NCBI GenBank assembly: GCA_016931965.1
Contig: JAFGDT010000115.1
Location: 78,600-142,599 of the forward strand
DNA: 64,000 bases
Direction: 5' to 3'
Source of the DNA: a bacterium
GTDB taxonomy: Bacteria > Zhuqueibacterota > QNDG01 > DSAB01
Shown: positions 18,224-28,520 of the stretch, one piece after another
Layout: each line of letters starts with the position of its first letter
How positions within the stretch are numbered: the first letter of the stretch is position 1
Notes under the pieces: model-generated
What the model saw: only the letters and a program-made list of their open reading frames with translations
What the model was told of the DNA's origin: nothing
The model's database searches: none
Translations under genes and position numbers: made by a program

Positions 18224-19714
18224 TTACGATGATTCAAATGAAGGATGCTTCGGTGCTCCTCCATAATAGGGATATTGGTCGAACCGGTCGCCTTCGCCCA
18301 AAACACGCGGATCTCGGCTCTCCGTAAGAAGATCAATCAAATGCTCAGCAAGCTGATTCTTGATTTCTGCAAAAGCCGGATCATCAGCGATGTTATTTAA
18401 CTGATCAGGATCTTTCCGGCAATCATAGAGCTCTTCTGCCGGTCTCATGCCGAAAGCCAACTCCCAGAGATGGCTGTGATATGCATCCCGATTCCTATTT
18501 TCGGTTATATATGTCTTGGTCGGGCTGTTATCGCAATCGGCCAGCCAGGCTCCCGGAATGGCAGCCTTCTGATAGTTGGGCGTTCCGGACGGCCATCGCT
18601 CCGGTTTGAAATTTCGGATGTAGAGAAAATCGTGCGTACGGATCGACCGGCAAGGATAACCGCCCATATGGCCTTCCTGAGCTGGCACATGCCGTTCTTT
18701 TCCGCAGAGAACAAATCCCCGTTTATCTGATGTGACGAAGCCTTCCTCATCACTGATGAGTAAATCAAAGAGACTTTGCCCCGTCATCACCGACGGGATG
18801 TTTACACCGGCTATCTGAAGAAAGGTTGGTGCCAGATCGGAGAGGCTCACAAAATCCTCGATAACCCTGCCTCTCTTTTTTATTCTCGATCCCCAGCGGA
18901 TGGCCAGGGGAGCACGCACACCTGAATCGTAGAGATTGCTCTTGCACCTGGGAAAAGGCATTCCGTTATCACCGGTCACCACAATAATCGTATTTTCGAG
19001 TTCACCGATCTCTTCCAGTTTTTCAATAGCATTACCCAGATCATGATCAAAGCCCTGTACCTCAAAATAATAATCTGCCACATCTCTTCGGACAATCCCG
19101 TTATCAGGAAAGTACCCAGAGAGTCTGATCTGATCAAGATCTATACCACTATCAGCACCTGAATTGAGGACATAAGGACGATGAGGATCGCTGGATCCGA
19201 GCCAGAAGCAAAAAGGTGCATCTTTCGGTCTTGCAGAAAGGAACTCTGAGAAGCCTTCTGAATAGGGTTTGCCTGCCGGATAATCTTCCCATCCCGTTAA
19301 CTCGCCTCCCGGCCCCCAGCTCTTCCGCCAGGATCCCACATGATAACCTGCTTGTTGCAACAGCAGTGGATAGACAGGCATCGTCGGATCAAGCGTGCTC
19401 CAGAGACTGGCACCGGGTCCCAGCCGCCAATGGTACTGGCCTGTTAAGATTGAATTTCGCGAAGGTGTGCAGGAAGGAGCCGTAACGTATGCATGGTTGA
19501 ATAACACACCTTCATTGGCTACCCGATCAAAATGGGGGGTTTTAACCACAGGATCACCATAGACGCCTGCATGGGGCCATCCCCAGTCGTCGGCTATGGC
19601 AAAGAGGATATTGGGCCGTTTCGAAAGAGATTGGCACCCGTTGAGTGAAAGCGCACCCGTATACAATCCTGCCGGAATGACCAGACCCTGTTTAAGGAAT
19701 TCGCGCCTTTTCAT
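18224..19714 (-). CDS. Sulfatase, S1 family, heparan N-sulfatase-like, Tat-exported
   Basis: A 496-residue sulfatase. ATG at 19714 is chosen because GGAGAGC lies 6 bp before it, inside the codons following an earlier ATG at 19729. The N-terminus has KRREFLKQG (Tat motif) and a hydrophobic stretch ending SLNGC. The nucleophile motif is SCTPSRNSILTGQ, the metal site NILFAIADDWGWPHAG, and later GDNGMPFPRCKSNLYDSGVRAP. The IADDWGWPHAG opening and WRLGPGASLW segment resemble the N-sulfoglucosamine sulfohydrolase group. It ends 16 bp before the next sulfatase. Activity requires formylglycine maturation; no maturase gene lies in the window. Confidence 0.92.
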   Translation of the reverse strand: MKRREFLKQGLVIPAGLYTGALSLNGCQSLSKRPNILFAIADDWGWPHAGVYGDPVVKTPHFDRVANEGVLFNHAYVTAPSCTPSRNSILTGQYHWRLGPGASLWSTLDPTMPVYPLLLQQAGYHVGSWRKSWGPGGELTGWEDYPAGKPYSEGFSEFLSARPKDAPFCFWLGSSDPHRPYVLNSGADSGIDLDQIRLSGYFPDNGIVRRDVADYYFEVQGFDHDLGNAIEKLEEIGELENTIIVVTGDNGMPFPRCKSNLYDSGVRAPLAIRWGSRIKKRGRVIEDFVSLSDLAPTFLQIAGVNIPSVMTGQSLFDLLISDEEGFVTSDKRGFVLCGKERHVPAQEGHMGGYPCRSIRTHDFLYIRNFKPERWPSGTPNYQKAAIPGAWLADCDNSPTKTYITENRNRDAYHSHLWELAFGMRPAEELYDCRKDPDQLNNIADDPAFAEIKNQLAEHLIDLLTESRDPRVLGEGDRFDQYPYYGGAPKHPSFESS

Positions 19715-19734
19715 TTTAAAGCTCTCCATTATAA

Positions 19735-20661
19735 TTATACTTCAAAATCATCACATGCAACATAGGCATCGATCACGGCTTTTTCTCCCTCTAGTCCTCT
19801 TTTGCTTTTGCCATGCTCCATGCACAACACGCCATCATACCCTTTGTCATAGATATGCTTGAAAATGTTCTTGTAATTGATCTCACCCGTTGTCGGTTCA
19901 TTCCGTCCCGGATTATCCCCTAAATGAAAGGCTGCGATTTCTTCATACGCCATGTCGATATTGGGAATCAGATTGCCTTCCTGAATCTGCTGATGGTAAA
20001 GATCATCCACGATCTTGCAGCTCGGGCTGTTTACCGCCTTACAGATCATATAAGCCTGTGGAATTTTGGTGAGAAAGAGACCGGGATGGTTCGTCCAGGC
20101 ATTCAAAGATTCAAGAACCATCACCAGACCGGCTGGTTCCAGAATCTCACAGCAGTGCTTCAGGTTGTCGATGACATTGGCTGTCTGATAATCCCACTCC
20201 AGCCCCTCATCAAATCGGCCGGGGACAACGAGGGCCCATTTGGCATTGAGGCGCTTCGCAGTCTCCACGCCCTGTTTCATCAGGTCGGTTAGCATTTGCC
20301 TTATTTCGGGATCACGAGTAACAAAGGATTTCGCATTAAAATCCGCATACAACACAAACGGTCCCAGATCCATGTTGAAATTGGCCAGTGCGCTGGCGAT
20401 TTTTTCCTGAAGATCCACCGACTTGCTCATGATATTGTTATCAAAAATAGCCCGAAAACCGACATCATGGATAAACTTGATTTGATCAATGAGATCTTCC
20501 CCTGCGTGTTCCCGGAACATCCCGAAATTGGGAGCATATTTCAGTTTAAACCGGTGTTGTTCCTGACCCGCCAGGCTGGTTATTCCCATGGAAAGTGCGG
20601 CGGTCGCCGCCATACCACCGGTGATAAATTCCCGGCGCGAAAGAGTGTTTTTGTTTTTCAT
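19735..20661 (-). CDS. TIM-barrel sugar isomerase/epimerase (hydroxypyruvate-isomerase-like), Tat signal
   Basis: A 308-residue protein starting at ATG 20661, with AAAGGGG 5 bp upstream; the earlier frame start has no such site. NTLSRREFITGG then MAATAALSMGITSLAG is a Tat signal. The mature part is an AP-endonuclease-2-type TIM barrel: FRAIFDNNI, WALVVPGRFDEG, LVMVLESLNAW, KIVDDLYHQQIQEGNLI, FHLGDNPGRNEPTTGEINY and GVLCMEHG, with the His, Glu and Asp metal ligands of hydroxypyruvate isomerases. It lies 20 bp before the first sulfatase. The exported location makes a true cytoplasmic Hyi role unlikely; the substrate is unknown. Confidence 0.85.
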   Translation of the reverse strand: MKNKNTLSRREFITGGMAATAALSMGITSLAGQEQHRFKLKYAPNFGMFREHAGEDLIDQIKFIHDVGFRAIFDNNIMSKSVDLQEKIASALANFNMDLGPFVLYADFNAKSFVTRDPEIRQMLTDLMKQGVETAKRLNAKWALVVPGRFDEGLEWDYQTANVIDNLKHCCEILEPAGLVMVLESLNAWTNHPGLFLTKIPQAYMICKAVNSPSCKIVDDLYHQQIQEGNLIPNIDMAYEEIAAFHLGDNPGRNEPTTGEINYKNIFKHIYDKGYDGVLCMEHGKSKRGLEGEKAVIDAYVACDDFEV

Positions 20662-21000
20662 ATTGTCCCCTTTTTTATTTGCAAAATGATTATGAAGGAA
20701 TCTTATAAACAATGCATAATCAATTGGTCACTTCCGAAAAATTTAATTGCATATGAAAATTGATCTTGTGCTCCATTTTGTACCGGATCTTGCAGTGAAC
20801 TTGTTTCTGGATTGTCTCATCATCATCTCAACGTGACTTCGGCCCTTATTGAGACGAGATCCAAAAACGGATTCGGGATGACAGAAGAGGGTTAAGGAAC
20901 GATGCAGATGTTCCCATCCCCATATCCAGTATAAAAATATTCATGTCGGAATGATCCTCTGGACCGACCATTCACATTCTGGATTCTGATTCTTTTTTAC
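20662..21000. other. Intergenic region with repeat-like segment, no gene seen
   Basis: The 339 bp between the TIM-barrel and oxidoreductase genes contain no convincing frame. About 20775-20960 is richer in G+C than the flanks and contains text (GAGACGAGATCC, GGATTCGGGATGACAGAAG) like that of dispersed non-coding repeats in other genomes; only one copy is in this window. No terminator hairpin was recognised. Confidence 0.45.
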
Positions 21001-22359
21001 TTACCCGTCAAGCGTCCAGCCTTCGCGGTAGGTTCTGCGCATCAAGCGGTCGTCGTTTGCTTCTGCGATGTTTGTAATACGACCGGTAGTGCCATCATAA
21101 TCAATTTTTTGACCCACCCGGTAAGCAACAAGACCCAGCAGCATATTCTCGATGATTTCACTGCCGTATTCGAAATCGCACGAGGTCTTAAGATCGCCCT
21201 TGCAGGCATCGATCCACTCCTTCTGAAAGTTGCCCATATCAGGAATCAATTCATCTTCTGAACGGGGCCGATAATAGGTCATATCCGCCTCATCGCCGAA
21301 GGGGATCAACGCACGAGACTGGAAACCGGCGGCGAGAAAACCCCGGCTGCCTTTGAACAGAACACCGTGGCCGATGGCATCCAGATCAATGTACCGCATG
21401 GAGTTTTCCGGCATCGCACCACCCTGATACCAGGTCACCTGAATCGCAGGCCGCCAGTCATTGGCGGGATGCTCCAGTACGGCGGTCATTTCAACAGGAG
21501 TGACTTCAGGATTAAAGGGATCCCCGGTTGCTTCTATCGAGGTCGGAAAATCCGCATCAATGGCATTCCAGGCCAGATCCATTGTATGAGCCCCCATATC
21601 ACCAATCTGTCCCACACCAAAGTCCCAGTACATGTTCCAGTTCAGACAGTTCGTTCCAGGGTTGGCTTCGTGGTTGCCAAAATATTCAGGATTATAGGGA
21701 TGATCGGGTGTCGGACCGAGCCACAGATCAAAATGAAATGTATCGGGCGGATTCCCCAGGGCAGGCAGATAACCGGGTTTGGGTATCTGGCGATTACCGA
21801 AGGCATGGGCAGCTTCCAGTGTGCCTATCGCCCCGTCGATGATCAATTCGCGAACGCGGTTGAAATTGGGGAAAGCATGCCTCTGGGTGCCGTGCTGGGT
21901 CGCCAGTTTGTTTCTATTCCTGAGATAATTTTCTCGAACCGTCCGCACCTCCTCCACGGTAATTCCCAGCGGTTTTTCACAGTAAACATGAAGACCCCGA
22001 TTGATGGCCCAGTTGGCGACAAAAGCATGCGTAAAATCGGTGGTGCAGCAAACCACGGCATCCAGATCACTCTGATCGAGACACTTACGCCAGTCGATGT
22101 ATTGTTTGGCGTTGGGGAATTCCTTTGCAGCGAGTGCAAGAGCATTTTCATCCACATCACAAAGTGCCACAATATTTTCATCGGAGAGCGCCCTCCAGTG
22201 CTGCTGGCCTCTGCCCCCTGCACCGATCAGACCGATATTGAGCTTGTTGCTTTGCGCATTCCTGCCGGAAAGAACACCTCCAGGCAGAATAATCAATCCA
22301 GTCCCAACCGCGGCGGCTGTCTTAAGAAAATCACGCCGCTGGAGTATTTTTTTTGTCAT
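21001..22359 (-). CDS. Gfo/Idh/MocA-family oxidoreductase, Tat-exported
   Basis: A 452-residue NAD(P)-dependent dehydrogenase-like protein. Start at ATG 22359 with AAAGGAG 6 bp before it. LQRRDFLKTAAAVGTG is a Tat signal. The Rossmann motif is NIGLIGAGGRGQQH, followed by ALCDVDENAL, VCCTTDFTHAF and the signature YCEKPLGI with its catalytic lysine. The C-terminal domain WLGPTPDHPYNPEYFGNH… and DMGAHTMDLAWNAI resembles the large exported Gfo/Idh/MocA proteins common in glycan degraders. It probably oxidises or epimerises a sugar or glycoside. It is preceded by the ABC importer genes and followed by the TIM-barrel gene on the same strand. Confidence 0.9.
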   Translation of the reverse strand: MTKKILQRRDFLKTAAAVGTGLIILPGGVLSGRNAQSNKLNIGLIGAGGRGQQHWRALSDENIVALCDVDENALALAAKEFPNAKQYIDWRKCLDQSDLDAVVCCTTDFTHAFVANWAINRGLHVYCEKPLGITVEEVRTVRENYLRNRNKLATQHGTQRHAFPNFNRVRELIIDGAIGTLEAAHAFGNRQIPKPGYLPALGNPPDTFHFDLWLGPTPDHPYNPEYFGNHEANPGTNCLNWNMYWDFGVGQIGDMGAHTMDLAWNAIDADFPTSIEATGDPFNPEVTPVEMTAVLEHPANDWRPAIQVTWYQGGAMPENSMRYIDLDAIGHGVLFKGSRGFLAAGFQSRALIPFGDEADMTYYRPRSEDELIPDMGNFQKEWIDACKGDLKTSCDFEYGSEIIENMLLGLVAYRVGQKIDYDGTTGRITNIAEANDDRLMRRTYREGWTLDG

Positions 22360-22598
22360 TTTTTTCTCCTTTCCTCGCATCAGATTTTGTTCAATACGTT
22401 TCTTTATTGAATTTTAAGAACGAACTTCCCAACATGGATCACAATGACGGTTCTTTTCACCATTGCGATAATGTACTCTGGAATAGATTGAAGTCAAAAC
22501 CGATAGAGAAAATCAATCAATTAACGATATGCGTTGAAACGGTCAATGAGAGAAATCAAAACATTTTAGTAAATTATCGTGATAATATCAAGTTGTAT

Positions 22599-23564
22599 TT
22601 ATGGTGATTCGATTCCTGCCACATCCAAGTTGTCCCTTGTCATCAGTTCGATCCGAACAGGAATATTTTTTTCTATCCTTTCCCCGTTTATTAAACGGTA
22701 AGCACTTTCAATGGCAATTCTACCCATCTCAGATGGATGCTGAGCCACCGATCCATGCATGGTTCCTTTCAGGATCGCTTTCTTCGCATCATCAAGGGCA
22801 TCAAATCCTACAATGATGATTTCTCCTGTTTTGCCGGCTGCCTCAACCGCTTCAATGGCTCCCAGTGCCATCAAATCATTACAGGCAAAAAGCGCCTGAA
22901 CCTCAGGATGGGATTGCAGAATATTCTGGAAAACAGTAAATCCCTGGTCCCTTTCCCAGTTGGCTGTCAGGGATACAACAATTTCCATCCCGGGAGCCTG
23001 ATCCAATGCAGAGTGAAAACCTCGAAGCCGTGCATCACTCGTCTCATGTCCGGGAATCCCTTCCAGTACAGCCACTTTGCCACGACCCCCTAGCTGATTC
23101 AAAATATAATTTCCTGCAATTCTTCCCCCTTCCTCATTATCCGATCCGATAAACGTTTCAACAAATCCACCCGACTCGTTCAACAGAGATGTATCGATGC
23201 GTGTATCTACAATGAGTACAGGGATTTCAGCCTTATCGGCTTTCAAGATGGCCGGAATGATCTCTTTGGAACCACTGGGATCAATACAAATCGCATCGAC
23301 TTTCCGCTGAATAAGATTCTCGATGATCTGCATCTGCTTTTCGACGTCCACTTCTCGTTCAGCCCCTTGAACAATTACATCCACCCCCAACCTTTTTGCT
23401 GCTTCCTCCGCACCATTTTGCATATCAACAAAGAATGGATGATTCACCGTCTTGACGACCAGTGCAATCGTGGGCTTACCAGCGGTCTGTTCTCCTCGCT
23501 GACAGCCACACATGAAGATAAATATCAAAAATAAAAAAGCACATAAATGACCGAATGTTCTCAT
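22599..23564 (-). CDS. Sugar ABC importer, substrate-binding lipoprotein (RbsB-like)
   Basis: A 321-residue periplasmic-binding protein of the ribose/galactose type (LacI-like fold). ATG at 23564 is preferred to the GTG at 23576 because GGAGGAG lies 4 bp before it. A lipoprotein signal ends FIFMCGC. The mature protein has KPTIALVVKTVNHPFF, GAEREVDVEKQMQIIENLIQRKVDAICIDPSGS, NDLMALGAIEAVEAAGK and GFDALDDAKKAI, all typical of the family. It is 16 bp after the permease gene. The ligand is probably a pentose, hexose or derivative, not determinable from sequence. Confidence 0.93.
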   Translation of the reverse strand: MRTFGHLCAFLFLIFIFMCGCQRGEQTAGKPTIALVVKTVNHPFFVDMQNGAEEAAKRLGVDVIVQGAEREVDVEKQMQIIENLIQRKVDAICIDPSGSKEIIPAILKADKAEIPVLIVDTRIDTSLLNESGGFVETFIGSDNEEGGRIAGNYILNQLGGRGKVAVLEGIPGHETSDARLRGFHSALDQAPGMEIVVSLTANWERDQGFTVFQNILQSHPEVQALFACNDLMALGAIEAVEAAGKTGEIIIVGFDALDDAKKAILKGTMHGSVAQHPSEMGRIAIESAYRLINGERIEKNIPVRIELMTRDNLDVAGIESP

Positions 23565-23580
23565 AATCTCCTCCACGGAT

Positions 23581-24537
23581 CTAAGATGTTTGGTGTTTTT
23601 TTAAAGCCATATCAACCAGTACGGCGACAATAATGACCGATCCAATGATAATTTGCTGTATAAAAGAGGAAATTCCCAACAGATTGAGCCCGTTCCGGAG
23701 CACCCCCATAATAAAAGCGCCTATCAGCGTTCCGATAACAGTTCCCTCCCCTCCCATTAAGCTCGACCCCCCTATCACTACGGCAGCAATCGCATCCAGT
23801 TCATACATCATACCTGCAATTGGTTGAGCTGAATTCAAACGAGCCGACAAAAGTACCGCAGCTGTGCCACTGAACAATCCACAGATTCCATATACAATCG
23901 TTTTATAAAATTTCACATTTACTCCGGATAAAATTGCCGCCTCCTCATTACCCCCTATCGCATAGGTATACCTCCCCAGTTTCGTACTTTTGAGAACAAA
24001 ATGTGCCACAATGTAAATCATAATCATCATAACAACAGGCATCGGGATACGAAGGATCTCTCCGGTAGCCAAAAAACGAAAATCTGCTGAAAAACCCGAT
24101 ATGGGCCTTCCTTGCGTAAACAGCAGAGCCGTCCCTCTTGCCACGCTCATCATACCCAGGGTTGAAATAAAAGGTGGAAGCCGTCCTTGAGTAATCAGGA
24201 TACCGTTCACCAATCCGCATAGAAAACCGACCCCCAAACCCATCATAATCGCAAAGGGAAGCGGAACACCCCGATGAAGCGTGCTCGCCAGAACGACCCC
24301 GGCAAGAGCAACGATCGATCCTACAGAGAGATCGATCCCCGCAGAGATAATGACAAAAGTCATGCCCACGGCAATAATGGCATTAATGGAAGTCTGCTGA
24401 GCCACATTCAATAGATTGGAAAATGTCAGGAAAAAGGGAGAGAATATCCATAACACGACAATCAACACAAAAAGACCGATCAGTGTCCCAAACTGGCGTC
24501 CATGATGAATAAGAAAATTTTTTATCTGTTTATTCAT
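23581..24537 (-). CDS. Sugar ABC importer, permease (RbsC-like)
   Basis: A 318-residue integral membrane protein with about eight to ten helices. NAIIAVGMTFVIISAGIDLSVGSIVAL and FISTLGMMSVARGTALLF, then YAIGGNEEAAILSGVNV (the ATPase-contact loop) and VIGGSSLMGGEGTVIGT are characteristic of RbsC/XylH/AraH permeases. Its start overlaps the ATPase gene end by 8 bp and the binding-protein gene follows 16 bp later, giving a complete importer operon in the order ATPase, permease, binding protein. Confidence 0.94.
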   Translation of the reverse strand: MNKQIKNFLIHHGRQFGTLIGLFVLIVVLWIFSPFFLTFSNLLNVAQQTSINAIIAVGMTFVIISAGIDLSVGSIVALAGVVLASTLHRGVPLPFAIMMGLGVGFLCGLVNGILITQGRLPPFISTLGMMSVARGTALLFTQGRPISGFSADFRFLATGEILRIPMPVVMMIMIYIVAHFVLKSTKLGRYTYAIGGNEEAAILSGVNVKFYKTIVYGICGLFSGTAAVLLSARLNSAQPIAGMMYELDAIAAVVIGGSSLMGGEGTVIGTLIGAFIMGVLRNGLNLLGISSFIQQIIIGSVIIVAVLVDMALKKHQTS

Positions 24538-26029
24538 TTTTCACTCCCAACGCACATTGCAATATGGTTTCCTGTGCGGATTCATCAGGTAAAAACTCTC
24601 CCGCTATGTGACCGTGACGCATAACCAGAATGCGGTCGCTCATTCCCAGGATCTCTGGCATTTCGGATGACATCATAATAAGTCCTGACCCATTCTTTGT
24701 GAGCCTGTTCATCCATTGATAAATTTCAACTTTCGATCCCACATCAATACCCCGGGTGGGTTCATCAAAAATAAAAATATCGGCCTGAGTGGCCAACCAT
24801 TTACCCATCACCACTTTTTGTTGATTCCCGCCACTTAAATACTTAACCTTCTGTCTGGATCCTGTTGTTTTTATCTTGAGCTCTTTAATGTATCGTTCTG
24901 TGATAAGATTTTCTTTTTGTACATCCATCATTCCCCAGCGTGAAAAACGTTCAATACTGGGGAGACAGATATTTTCTTGAAGAGATTGCTTGAGTATCAA
25001 TCCCTGGGACTTTCGGTCTTCTGTCAGGAAACCAATACCCAGATTGATTGCCTTTCGAGGCGATTGAATTGTGATCATTTTCCCTTTAAAAACAAATTGG
25101 CCATTGTCAAACTGATCCACTCCAAATAGGATTCGAGCCAATTCAGTCCTTCCGGCACCCATAAGCCCGGTAATACCTAAAATCTCACCCCGATGTAAAG
25201 AAAAAGTGATGTCTTTCAATATACCTTTTTTGTTCACATTTTCAACTCTGAGAATCTCCTCTCCCGCCTGCATCCTTATCCGCGGATATTGTTCTTTCAA
25301 TTCCCGATTCACCATCATTTTAATCAAATCCGTCTTCTGAATTTGATCCATATCACAAGTCCCGATATGTCTGCCATCACGAAGTACGGTCACTCTGTCA
25401 CCAATATCATACGCCTCTTCAAGACGATGAGAGATAAATATGATCGAAACACCCTTTTTTTTCAATCGACGAATCATCGAAAAAAGATCCTGAATCTCGC
25501 GGTCTGTCAGCGTTGAGGTGGGCTCATCCATAATGAGTATTTTGGCATCCATAGATAAAGCCTTGGCCACTTCAACCATCTGCTTCTGAGCAACGCCAAG
25601 TGTACGAACCGGAGCATGCACATCAATGGCCACACCCAGATCATCCAGAATTTCCTCCGCCTTTCGAATCATCTCTCCACGATTGGTGACTCCCGGTATA
25701 GATACAGGTTCACGCCCGAGAAAAATGTTTTCATACACATTCAAATGAGGCACCAAATTGAATTCCTGATAGATCGTGGAGATACCCAGTGTCTGGGCAT
25801 GCCGGGGATTTTTTATGTCGATTTCAACACCTTCAAGTTTAATCAAACCGGATGTTTTTTGATAGGCTCCGCTCAATATTTTGATTAATGTCGATTTACC
25901 AGCACCGTTTTCTCCTAACAGAATATGGACTTCTCCCCGCTGGAGATCAAAGTCAACATCATCTAATGCGATAACGCCTGGAAAGACTTGTCGGATATGA
26001 AACATTTGTAGCATAATTTTATCGATCAT
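24530..26029 (-). CDS. Sugar ABC importer, tandem ATPase (RbsA-like)
   Basis: A 499-residue protein with two fused ABC domains. The first has Walker A LLGENGAGKSTLI, signature LGVAQKQMVEVAKAL and Walker B ILIMDEPTSTLT; the second has the degenerate Walker A GLMGAGRTELAR, signature LSGGNQQKVVMGK and FIFDEPTRGIDVG. This asymmetry is normal for RbsA/MglA/XylG. AGGA precedes Met1; Met6 is an alternative start. It drives the importer encoded by the two overlapping or adjacent downstream genes. The substrate is inferred to be a sugar released by the cluster's enzymes. Confidence 0.94.
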   Translation of the reverse strand: MIDKIMLQMFHIRQVFPGVIALDDVDFDLQRGEVHILLGENGAGKSTLIKILSGAYQKTSGLIKLEGVEIDIKNPRHAQTLGISTIYQEFNLVPHLNVYENIFLGREPVSIPGVTNRGEMIRKAEEILDDLGVAIDVHAPVRTLGVAQKQMVEVAKALSMDAKILIMDEPTSTLTDREIQDLFSMIRRLKKKGVSIIFISHRLEEAYDIGDRVTVLRDGRHIGTCDMDQIQKTDLIKMMVNRELKEQYPRIRMQAGEEILRVENVNKKGILKDITFSLHRGEILGITGLMGAGRTELARILFGVDQFDNGQFVFKGKMITIQSPRKAINLGIGFLTEDRKSQGLILKQSLQENICLPSIERFSRWGMMDVQKENLITERYIKELKIKTTGSRQKVKYLSGGNQQKVVMGKWLATQADIFIFDEPTRGIDVGSKVEIYQWMNRLTKNGSGLIMMSSEMPEILGMSDRILVMRHGHIAGEFLPDESAQETILQCALGVKNE

Positions 26030-26143
26030 AAAGAAATCCTGAAATCAAATAACGAAAAGTGAAAAAGAGCATGGGTTGGATATAAACTCAAATGAGAGGC
26101 GCCTATTTGACTGTTGAGTGCTGTCGATTCGTTTGCTTTGATC

Positions 26144-27124
26144 TCATTCCACATTGATTGCATCATAAATATAAAGGTTCGATTCATCATCTTCAGGCAC
26201 AAAATAAAACCTGAGATGCTCATCAACCAATTCAAAAAAGAAAGGATTGTTATTCATTACCAGATCGGGTTTAATCCAGACAACAAAAGGAACCTGATGT
26301 ACGGCAACAAGCAGATCAAGATTAACCAGATCCAATCCCCCCAAAGCAATGTCACCCATATTGGGAATAGCATATTTATTTAATCCACTGCAGATCATCA
26401 ACTGATCCGTCAGGTAGTGACAATCCTGGTAATCAATATAATGATTGCCGTTCAATTTCATGTCATATCGGGGCAATGCGGATGGGTTAGCTGATCCGTT
26501 TCCTGAATCCAGCTCCCACACATAAAATCGTCTCGAACCCCAGCTGACACCGCACAAAGTATGGTTGGATGTATTGTGTATGATTCCACCTATATGATCC
26601 TGAAAACGAAAGATTTCAAGACTTTCTAAAGTAACTGGATTGACACGGTATATGATGGACCTGCTGTTTGGACGGTATTCCGCAACAGGCACCCAGATAA
26701 ATTCCCCATCATAATCTATGCCCCCCGGATGATAAATATCCCCTTCGCCCAATAGAATCTGGGAAATCAGATCCCCTTCTTGGTTAAAATGAAACAAGTG
26801 ACCAACTCCTTTGCCGGGAGTTCTGTCATAACCATCCTGAAGGGTATTAAACCTTTCGGGTCGCTCAACTTGTTCAACCGAAGACATATAATAATCATTC
26901 CCAATTCTAACCATACCCTGGGGATGATAGGTACGAAAATTCAACCTGACGGTATCTGTAAGTCTCCATTCTGTTGATCTGTTCAATTTTTTAAAACACG
27001 CAATAACCTTTTTTAAATCTTGCGCTTCGTGATTCTCTCCAGTCTGATTGATACAAACACTGATGAAAAAAATGAAAATCAATAATAACAATGCCCACAC
27101 TTTTTTTATCGGTTTATGCTTCAT
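26144..27124 (-). CDS. Secreted DUF6454-like, propeller-like protein
   Basis: A 326-residue protein with a signal peptide (KKVWALLLLIFIFFISVC; the cysteine could be a lipid site but the -3 to -1 residues are not ideal). The mature part has YHPQGMVRIGNDYYMSS, YHPGGIDYDGEFIWVPVAEYRPNS, CGVSWGSRRFYVW and YQDCHYLTDQLMICSG, suggestive of a beta-propeller and resembling the uncharacterised DUF6454 family. It lies between the esterase and the importer in the sugar cluster, so a role in recognising or processing the substrate is possible. Function unknown. Confidence 0.6.
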   Translation of the reverse strand: MKHKPIKKVWALLLLIFIFFISVCINQTGENHEAQDLKKVIACFKKLNRSTEWRLTDTVRLNFRTYHPQGMVRIGNDYYMSSVEQVERPERFNTLQDGYDRTPGKGVGHLFHFNQEGDLISQILLGEGDIYHPGGIDYDGEFIWVPVAEYRPNSRSIIYRVNPVTLESLEIFRFQDHIGGIIHNTSNHTLCGVSWGSRRFYVWELDSGNGSANPSALPRYDMKLNGNHYIDYQDCHYLTDQLMICSGLNKYAIPNMGDIALGGLDLVNLDLLVAVHQVPFVVWIKPDLVMNNNPFFFELVDEHLRFYFVPEDDESNLYIYDAINVE

Positions 27125-27317
27125 TCCATTTCACCCGCTTTTACAGAATGGTTTTTGAATGATATTTTCACAAATCATCTGCCAATCAAGATTGAAAACA
27201 ATGATGCGCTGAGCTTATCATCCAAAAATGGCTGTGACCCTGACACAGGTAAATTTATGAACCAACGTTTCATTTACGTACAGTCATGAATGGGGGTGAT
27301 GGACTCCTGCCCCTATT

Positions 27318-28520
27318 TTACCATTGTATGCCATCATTCGATCTGACGGCATGTTCCGGCAGAGGATGATCTTCATTAAAGACTTTGAGACGGTTTGGTT
27401 CTTCAATAATGATGTCACTCTCATCGATTGAGCCGTCCGCTCTTTGAACACGATCCAGTGCAAGATCCAAATGTTTGGCCAGGAAAAAATAGGAGCCGAT
27501 GCGTTTTGAATAACCATAATCGTGTCCTTCATCTGGTAAATGAATATTCTCAACTTTATCTTCAGCATCAAACAAATGGTATACATTCTGAATGTATGGA
27601 AACTCGACAACCGGCGTATTCTTTGTCCAGTCTTCCCCGTCTGAGATAATGAGTTGAGGACGGGGTGCTGCCAACGCAGCTATCTCAACATTGTTGGTTT
27701 CATGATTTTCGCTTTTATGGATCGGCATCCCACTCTCACAAACACAGCCACCAAAGAAATGCGCTGAGACCTGAACAACCGGAACCGACACATCAATCCG
27801 GTCGTCAACCGCTGTGAGTAAAAACGTTTGTGTGCCTCCACCAGAGGCGCCTGTTATCGCAATACGATCTGGATCAACACCAAGAGACAATAGAAAATCG
27901 ACAGCACGCATGCTGTTCCACAACTGCAATTTTAATGCCTCTGGATGGTCATGTTTCCAGCCGACTTCAGAGAGCTCTCCGTATCCGACCATATCATAGG
28001 AAAACACAACAGCCCCTATTTGAGCCAGGATGGCGCACCGTTTCTGCATATCTGGCCTGTAGCGACCGTAATTATCCGGCTCATTCCAGTGTCCATGTGG
28101 ACAGAGGATTCCGGCAAGAGGTCCTTCTCCTATACCCGGCCGATAAAGACTGCCCGTTACAAAGACACCGGGAAGACTCTCAAAAGCCACATTCTCCACC
28201 GTGTATCCTCTGTAATACCGTTTGTCATACATGATGCTATTCAGCGGACACTTCTGCGGAAGCGGGACAAGACCGGCTCCTTCCAAAATCCCTTCACGAA
28301 TTCGATTGGCCCGCAATTGCCACTCTTCCAGATTAGAGTACGTTCCTTTGAATCGTACAAGCTGGGCTTTGGCTTCTTCTTCACTCTGGTAATAACCCTG
28401 ACAAAGTATGGATTCTGTACTGTGCTGACCGAAGAGCTTGATAAAAAACACCAGAGAAAAAAAGAGGGACAGAAATGATGGTTTCCAGCAATACATATAA
28501 AATTTTTCTTGCATCACCAT
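27318..28520 (-). CDS. Secreted alpha/beta hydrolase, acetyl-xylan-esterase-like
   Basis: A 400-residue protein with signal peptide ([17 protein letters not shown]). Start at ATG 28520 with AGGAG 4 bp upstream; ATG 28514 is equally close to a normal spacing. The hydrolase fold shows [10 protein letters not shown], the nucleophile elbow [21 protein letters not shown] with an acidic residue and PDEGHDYG with the histidine. Large secreted hydrolases of this type occur next to sulfatases and glycosidases and probably remove acetyl or other acyl groups from sugars. It is the first gene of the minus-strand sugar cluster, preceded by a consensus promoter at 28778. Confidence 0.8.
   Translation of the reverse strand: MVMQEKFYMYCWKPSFLSLFFSLVFFIKLFGQHSTESILCQGYYQSEEEAKAQLVRFKGTYSNLEEWQLRANRIREGILEGAGLVPLPQKCPLNSIMYDKRYYRGYTVENVAFESLPGVFVTGSLYRPGIGEGPLAGILCPHGHWNEPDNYGRYRPDMQKRCAILAQIGAVVFSYDMVGYGELSEVGWKHDHPEALKLQLWNSMRAVDFLLSLGVDPDRIAITGASGGGTQTFLLTAVDDRIDVSVPVVQVSAHFFGGCVCESGMPIHKSENHETNNVEIAALAAPRPQLIISDGEDWTKNTPVVEFPYIQNVYHLFDAEDKVENIHLPDEGHDYGYSKRIGSYFFLAKHLDLALDRVQRADGSIDESDIIIEEPNRLKVFNEDHPLPEHAVRSNDGIQW

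Noticed and set aside
18208..18336. Extended start of the downstream sulfatase
   Set aside because: It runs inside the neighbouring sulfatase gene; ATG 18207 has a ribosome site and directly precedes the Tat signal.
21367..22410. 347-codon open frame on the plus strand
   Set aside because: It is antisense to the Gfo/Idh/MocA gene, which has a complete family signature.
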